A DNA stretch of 7,343 bases, taken from the NCBI GenBank assembly GCA_016206365.1, contig JACQRR010000099.1, forward strand, positions 1 to 7,343. The letters run 5' to 3'. Below, in pieces: positions 4,891 through 7,343 of the stretch (its first letter is position 1; every line of letters begins with the position of its first letter). The position numbers and the translations under genes were made by a program. The DNA comes from Candidatus Roizmanbacteria bacterium. GTDB lineage: Bacteria > Patescibacteriota > Microgenomatia > UBA1406 > GWC2-37-13. The notes under the pieces are model-generated. The model had not been told where the DNA came from and did no database searches. It saw only the letters and a list, made by a program, of their open reading frames with translations.

Positions 4891-5541
4891 TTAAACTCTA
4901 CCTCTGAATAATTCTCTACTCAACTGTACTTCATCAACTGTTATTAATCTAACTTGTCCTTCAATTCTTAATCTTTTACCAAGAGTGTATTCGGCGACTT
5001 GGCCTTTTTGCAGATAAAATCGGTTTTTCATCTTGGTGTAAGTTGGTACTTCTTCTGGAGTTTTTAGCATCCAATCAACTCCTGATAATAAATCTCCGTG
5101 GGATACAACTCCAATCGATTCATAATCACTTATACCTATTATTCTCAATGCTCTTTGGGCTCTTTGTAACAAATGCTGCAAAGTTTCTTGATCTGCAGAT
5201 AAAGGATGGCTATAAATATCCCCTCCAATTTTGGCGTAATCCTCAAGCGGTTGACCTACCCAGCTGTTTTTATTAACATCCATTAAATCTTTTAAAGTAA
5301 TAAAAACAGGTACATGTAATTTAGCCAGAAGAATTTGAGCTGACTGCAAGGCACGTGTAAAAGGACTTGAAAATATTGCGTCTAGACTAATTCCCTCCGA
5401 CAGTAATCTATTCGCGACTTTTTTAAGTTGATCTATTCCAGTTAGAGACAATGGAGCATCAGGTGGATAAACTAATTTTCTACCTTCTGCATCAGTTTTA
5501 GTGTCCACGTCTCCGTGTCTGATGAAATAAATTTTTTTCAT
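4891..5541 (-). CDS. Histidine phosphatase superfamily protein (phosphoglycerate mutase-like)
   Basis: This 216-residue cytoplasmic protein carries the family's hallmark YFIRHG at 5-10, with R8 and the phospho-accepting H9. PLSLTGIDQL (30-39) is the usual second block, SSPFTRALQSAQ (58-69) gives the third ligand R63, and VVSHGD (145-150) supplies the second catalytic H148. The proton donor is normally Glu in 'LxExxxGxWxG'; here the block reads LMDVNKNSWVG (86-96), so D88 replaces Glu and N92 replaces Gly. The core ends near 190, leaving a tail of about 26 residues. The family contains phosphoglycerate mutases and many small-molecule phosphatases; the sequence does not tell which. The ATG overlaps the TGA stop of the EamA-like gene (ATGA at 5541-5538), so translation is coupled to that transporter. 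It is the last gene of the pair, and a weak hairpin follows its stop. Confidence 0.85.
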   Translation of the reverse strand: MKKIYFIRHGDVDTKTDAEGRKLVYPPDAPLSLTGIDQLKKVANRLLSEGISLDAIFSSPFTRALQSAQILLAKLHVPVFITLKDLMDVNKNSWVGQPLEDYAKIGGDIYSHPLSADQETLQHLLQRAQRALRIIGISDYESIGVVSHGDLLSGVDWMLKTPEEVPTYTKMKNRFYLQKGQVAEYTLGKRLRIEGQVRLITVDEVQLSRELFRGRV

Positions 5542-6416
5542 TTTGAGTAGGTTGTCAGCGCAACGCTGATAAAAACGAGTATTGTTCCAATAATAAGTCC
5601 TGTAGTTATCCTCTCCCCTAACAAAATAAAAGCACTCAAGTAGGCGAATACAGGAAGAAGATAAAAAGTGAGAGATGCTAAAAGCGGACCGCCGAATTTA
5701 ATCGCGTATTGGTTGAGTACGTAACCAAGAAGAGTTGTGCCAACAGCAAGGTATATTACTGCCAAAATCGAGGCCGGTTTTAGATTGTTTAGCCAAGTAT
5801 GATTCTGTATAAATTCAGGTAGAGAAAGGAAAAAGAAAATGGCTGTTGCACAAAATATAAATGTTGCTGTAATGACGATTGGGGAATATCTTTGCTGATA
5901 TTTTTTTGATAAAACGTTATAAATAGACCAAAAAATAACTCCGATTGATATTAAGGCATTTCCTCCCAAGTCGCCCGAATAGAGAGATTTTTTTTCGATC
6001 AAGGGTAATAAAATGGCAAAAGATACGCCAACAAGACCGAGTAGGACAAAAAACCATTTCTTGATAGCGACATTCTTTTTAAGAATAAAATAGGAAAAAA
6101 TCGAAACCAAAATCGGAGTTCCTGAATAAAGAAGCTGACCAATGGATGCGGTTGTGGTTTTCTGGCCAAGTACGTAAAATGCTACATTGACTATGGGGAG
6201 AACTGATAAAGCAAGTAGTGAAGTGAAATTTCTATCAATTTTTACTTTTGATTTCAAAAAAAAAGGAAGTATAACAATTGACGCAACAAGAAAACGTAAG
6301 AAGGAAAAACTAAACGGAGGTATCTTGAGTAGAGCAAATTTAGAAACGGTTGTTGTGGCGCCACTTATGATCGAAGCTAAAAGGATGACGAAGATAGCTT
6401 TCGTTTTGTCGGACAT
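5538..6416 (-). CDS. EamA/DMT-family permease (10 membrane segments)
   Basis: This 292-residue protein has the typical length and two-fold repeat of the drug/metabolite transporter superfamily. About ten hydrophobic helices run from residue 8 to 288 with short loops. The first EamA unit (about 7-138) contains PPFSFSFLRFLVAS (33-46) and ends in the family-like ILKKNVAIKKWFFVLLGLVG (111-130). The second unit (about 150-290) contains FWSIYNVLSKKY (162-173), LLGYVLNQYAIKFGG (229-243) and the conserved LLGERIT (265-271) before the last helix. Members export or import metabolites such as amino acids or nucleotide-sugar-like compounds; the substrate cannot be predicted. The ATG at 6416 has a possible TATAAA 10 nt upstream. 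The TGA stop overlaps the ATG of the phosphatase gene by 4 nt, implying translational coupling and a shared pathway, perhaps transport plus dephosphorylation of one compound (inference). Confidence 0.9.
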   Translation of the reverse strand: MSDKTKAIFVILLASIISGATTTVSKFALLKIPPFSFSFLRFLVASIVILPFFLKSKVKIDRNFTSLLALSVLPIVNVAFYVLGQKTTTASIGQLLYSGTPILVSIFSYFILKKNVAIKKWFFVLLGLVGVSFAILLPLIEKKSLYSGDLGGNALISIGVIFWSIYNVLSKKYQQRYSPIVITATFIFCATAIFFFLSLPEFIQNHTWLNNLKPASILAVIYLAVGTTLLGYVLNQYAIKFGGPLLASLTFYLLPVFAYLSAFILLGERITTGLIIGTILVFISVALTTYSK

Positions 6417-6420
6417 ATAG

Positions 6421-6448
6421 TTGAATTTTATAATAAATTAATTAGAAT
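6421..6448 (+). promoter_or_regulatory. Candidate promoter of rfbF
   Basis: TTGAAT (6421-6426, four of six -35 bases) is followed after 16 nt by TAGAAT (6443-6448, five of six -10 bases). Transcription from here would start near 6455 and give a leader of about 75 nt that contains both hairpins at 6466-6515. The surrounding sequence is very AT-rich, so several alternative -10 boxes exist. Confidence 0.35.
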
Positions 6449-6456
6449 TAGAACAA
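6427..6456 (-). promoter_or_regulatory. Candidate promoter of the EamA-like gene
   Basis: On the minus strand, TATAAA (6432-6427, five of six -10 bases) lies 10 nt before the ATG, with a poor -35 TTGTTC (6456-6451) 18 nt upstream. The leader would be only about four bases. It overlaps the opposing rfbF promoter candidate. The -35 is weak, so the call rests mainly on position. Confidence 0.3.
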
Positions 6457-6465
6457 TATTATAAA

Positions 6466-6484
6466 CTCTCAAATTAATTGAGAG
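6466..6484. repeat. Short perfect hairpin CTCTCAA/TTGAGAG
   Basis: CTCTCAA (6466-6472) and TTGAGAG (6478-6484) are exact reverse complements with a 5-nt AT loop. The hairpin ends exactly where the GC-rich palindrome begins. It may be an operator between the divergent genes, a leader hairpin of rfbF, or the border of the inserted repeat. Confidence 0.45.
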
Positions 6485-6515
6485 ATCCTTCACCTCGCTT
6501 CGCGGGGTTCAGGAT
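6485..6515. repeat. REP-like GC-rich palindrome (ATCCT...AGGAT)
   Basis: ATCCT (6485-6489) pairs with AGGAT (6511-6515). After a two-base mismatch, ACCTCGC (6492-6498) pairs with GCGGGGT (6502-6508) around a TTC loop, with one G-T pair. The stem has about 12 pairs and is much richer in GC than its surroundings. Elements of the form 'gATCCTTC...TCGCTTCGC...CAGGATGAC' are, as I recall, multi-copy intergenic palindromes in many unrelated bacterial genomes. That this is a dispersed repeat here cannot be shown from one copy. Confidence 0.6.
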
Positions 6516-6530
6516 GACGCTGGGGTGGAT

Positions 6531-7310
6531 ATGAAAATAATAATTCTCTGCGGTGGCGTTGGGACTCGTTTAAAAGAAGAGACAGAGTTTAAGCCGAAGC
6601 CGATGGTTTATATAGGCAATAAGCCTATCATCTGGCACATTATGAAGATTTATTCCTCTTACGGTTATAACGAGTTTATTCTGGCTTTAGGATACAAAGG
6701 TGACTACATAAAAGATTTTTTCTTGAATCAAAAGGCATTCACTTCTGATTTTACCTTAAATACAAGAAATCATAAAACAAAATTCTTTCTTGAAAACAGA
6801 GCTGAAATTGATGATTTTAAAATTACTTTTGTTGATACAGGATTGGAGGCTTTACCCGGAGAGAGAATTTTGAGATGTAGAAATTACATTTCTGAAAAGG
6901 AAAAGTATTTTATGGTTACGTACGGAGATGGAGTAACAGATTTAGATATAAGCATGTTGGTTAAATTTTATAAAAAAAATAAAAGGATTGGTACAATTAC
7001 GGGGGTTCATCCGCGTTCAAAGTACGGTTTGGTGAAGATAAATAGAAAGAACAGTGTAACCAAATTTGTTGAAAAACCAGTGCTTTCTGATTGGGTGAAT
7101 GGCGGGTACATGGTATTTGACAAAAGAGTTTTTGATTATATTGAACCGGGTGAGTCCGAACATCCGGCTTTAAAAAGGCTGGCGAAAGTAGGAGAACTTT
7201 CCATGTTTCGACATAATGGATTTTGGTTTGCTGTTGATACTATAAAAGAGCTTGAAGAATTAAATAAAATTTGGAAAAGTGGCAATGCGCCGTGGAAGGT
7301 ATGGAAATAA
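6531..7310 (+). CDS. rfbF: Glucose-1-phosphate cytidylyltransferase
   Basis: This 259-residue cytoplasmic enzyme converts glucose 1-phosphate and CTP to CDP-glucose and pyrophosphate, the first step towards CDP-4-keto-6-deoxyglucose and CDP-dideoxyhexoses of surface glycans. The N-terminus MKIIILCGGVGTRLKEET (1-18) holds the nucleotide loop GGxGTRL. KPKPM (21-25) and KPIIWHIMKIYSSYG (31-45) are diagnostic of RfbF rather than glucose-1-phosphate thymidylyltransferases. TYGDGVTDLD (130-139) has the metal-binding Asp, followed by FVEKP (179-183), VNGGYMVF (189-196), FWFAVDTIKE (231-240) and the typical end GNAPWKVW. The length is normal for the family. The ATG at 6531 is preferred over a GTG at 6525 because it gives the exact family N-terminus and is preceded by GGGG (6522-6525), a plausible ribosome site. 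Its partner rfbG (CDP-glucose 4,6-dehydratase) would be expected just to the right, outside the window. Confidence 0.93.
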   Translation: MKIIILCGGVGTRLKEETEFKPKPMVYIGNKPIIWHIMKIYSSYGYNEFILALGYKGDYIKDFFLNQKAFTSDFTLNTRNHKTKFFLENRAEIDDFKITFVDTGLEALPGERILRCRNYISEKEKYFMVTYGDGVTDLDISMLVKFYKKNKRIGTITGVHPRSKYGLVKINRKNSVTKFVEKPVLSDWVNGGYMVFDKRVFDYIEPGESEHPALKRLAKVGELSMFRHNGFWFAVDTIKELEELNKIWKSGNAPWKVWK

Positions 7311-7343
7311 AAAGTTAAAAGTTAAAAGTTAAAAGTGCAAAGT
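7311..7343. repeat. 7-bp tandem repeat directly after rfbF (runs to window edge)
   Basis: AAAGTTA occurs three times in tandem (7311-7331), followed by the variants AAAGTG and CAAAGT up to the last base. The repeat starts at the first base after the rfbF stop codon and may continue beyond the window. Similar AAAGTTA-type runs recur between genes in CPR genomes as I recall; no function is known to me. Confidence 0.75.

Noticed and set aside
5043..5276. Plus-strand open frame of 77 codons
   Set aside because: Antisense to the histidine phosphatase, whose catalytic motifs fix the coding strand.
6187..6420. Plus-strand open frame of 77 codons
   Set aside because: Antisense to the N-terminal part of the EamA-like permease.
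6525..6530. GTG start two codons upstream of the rfbF ATG
   Set aside because: The ATG at 6531 gives the usual family N-terminus, and the GGGG before it would be too close to, or part of, the GTG start.

Overview
This window looks like a piece of a Candidate Phyla Radiation (Patescibacteria) genome, probably of the Microgenomates type. That placement is an inference. It rests on the AT-rich composition, short intergenic gaps, nearly leaderless genes, small proteins without familiar homologues, and two proteins (at 2136-2999 and 3072-4043) that resemble families I recall mainly from CPR genomes. The standard bacterial code fits: tryptophan is TGG, TGA acts as a stop, and there are no in-frame TGA codons.

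Layout. (a) 1-1912, minus strand: a two-gene surface-glycan operon made of a GT39/PMT-like membrane glycosyltransferase followed, 2 nt later, by the N-terminal 111 residues of a Wzx-type flippase that runs off the left edge. (b) 1951-2139, plus strand: a 62-residue Cys/His-rich putative zinc protein. It diverges from the glycosyltransferase across overlapping promoters, and its stop codon overlaps that of the next gene. (c) 2136-2999, minus strand: a soluble GT-A-like protein. (d) 3072-4043, plus strand: a 323-residue protein that looks like a degenerate HD-domain protein, driven by a near-ideal promoter placed directly at its ATG. (e) 4163-4834: an unrecognised 158-residue protein, followed by the tail of another reading frame broken by an 11-bp tandem duplication. 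(f) 4891-6416, minus strand: an EamA/DMT transporter translationally coupled (ATGA overlap) to a histidine-phosphatase-family enzyme. (g) 6417-6530: a divergent intergenic region carrying two adjacent hairpins, one of them a GC-rich REP-like palindrome. (h) 6531-7310, plus strand: glucose-1-phosphate cytidylyltransferase (RfbF), followed immediately by a 7-bp tandem repeat.

How the genes fit together. RfbF makes CDP-glucose, the entry point to CDP-deoxysugars. The flippase and the GT39-like enzyme act on lipid-linked sugars at the membrane. The window is therefore probably the edge of a cell-surface polysaccharide or glycosylation locus with unrelated small genes interspersed.

I found no convincing RNA gene, CRISPR array, transposase, or defence system. 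The most notable signals are the shared TGnTAnAAT motif 6-7 nt before three start codons (leaderless transcription), the HD-like protein with a Tyr-Asp in place of His-Asp, the frame-breaking 11-bp duplication, and two mutually exclusive perfect hairpins inside the GT39-like gene.
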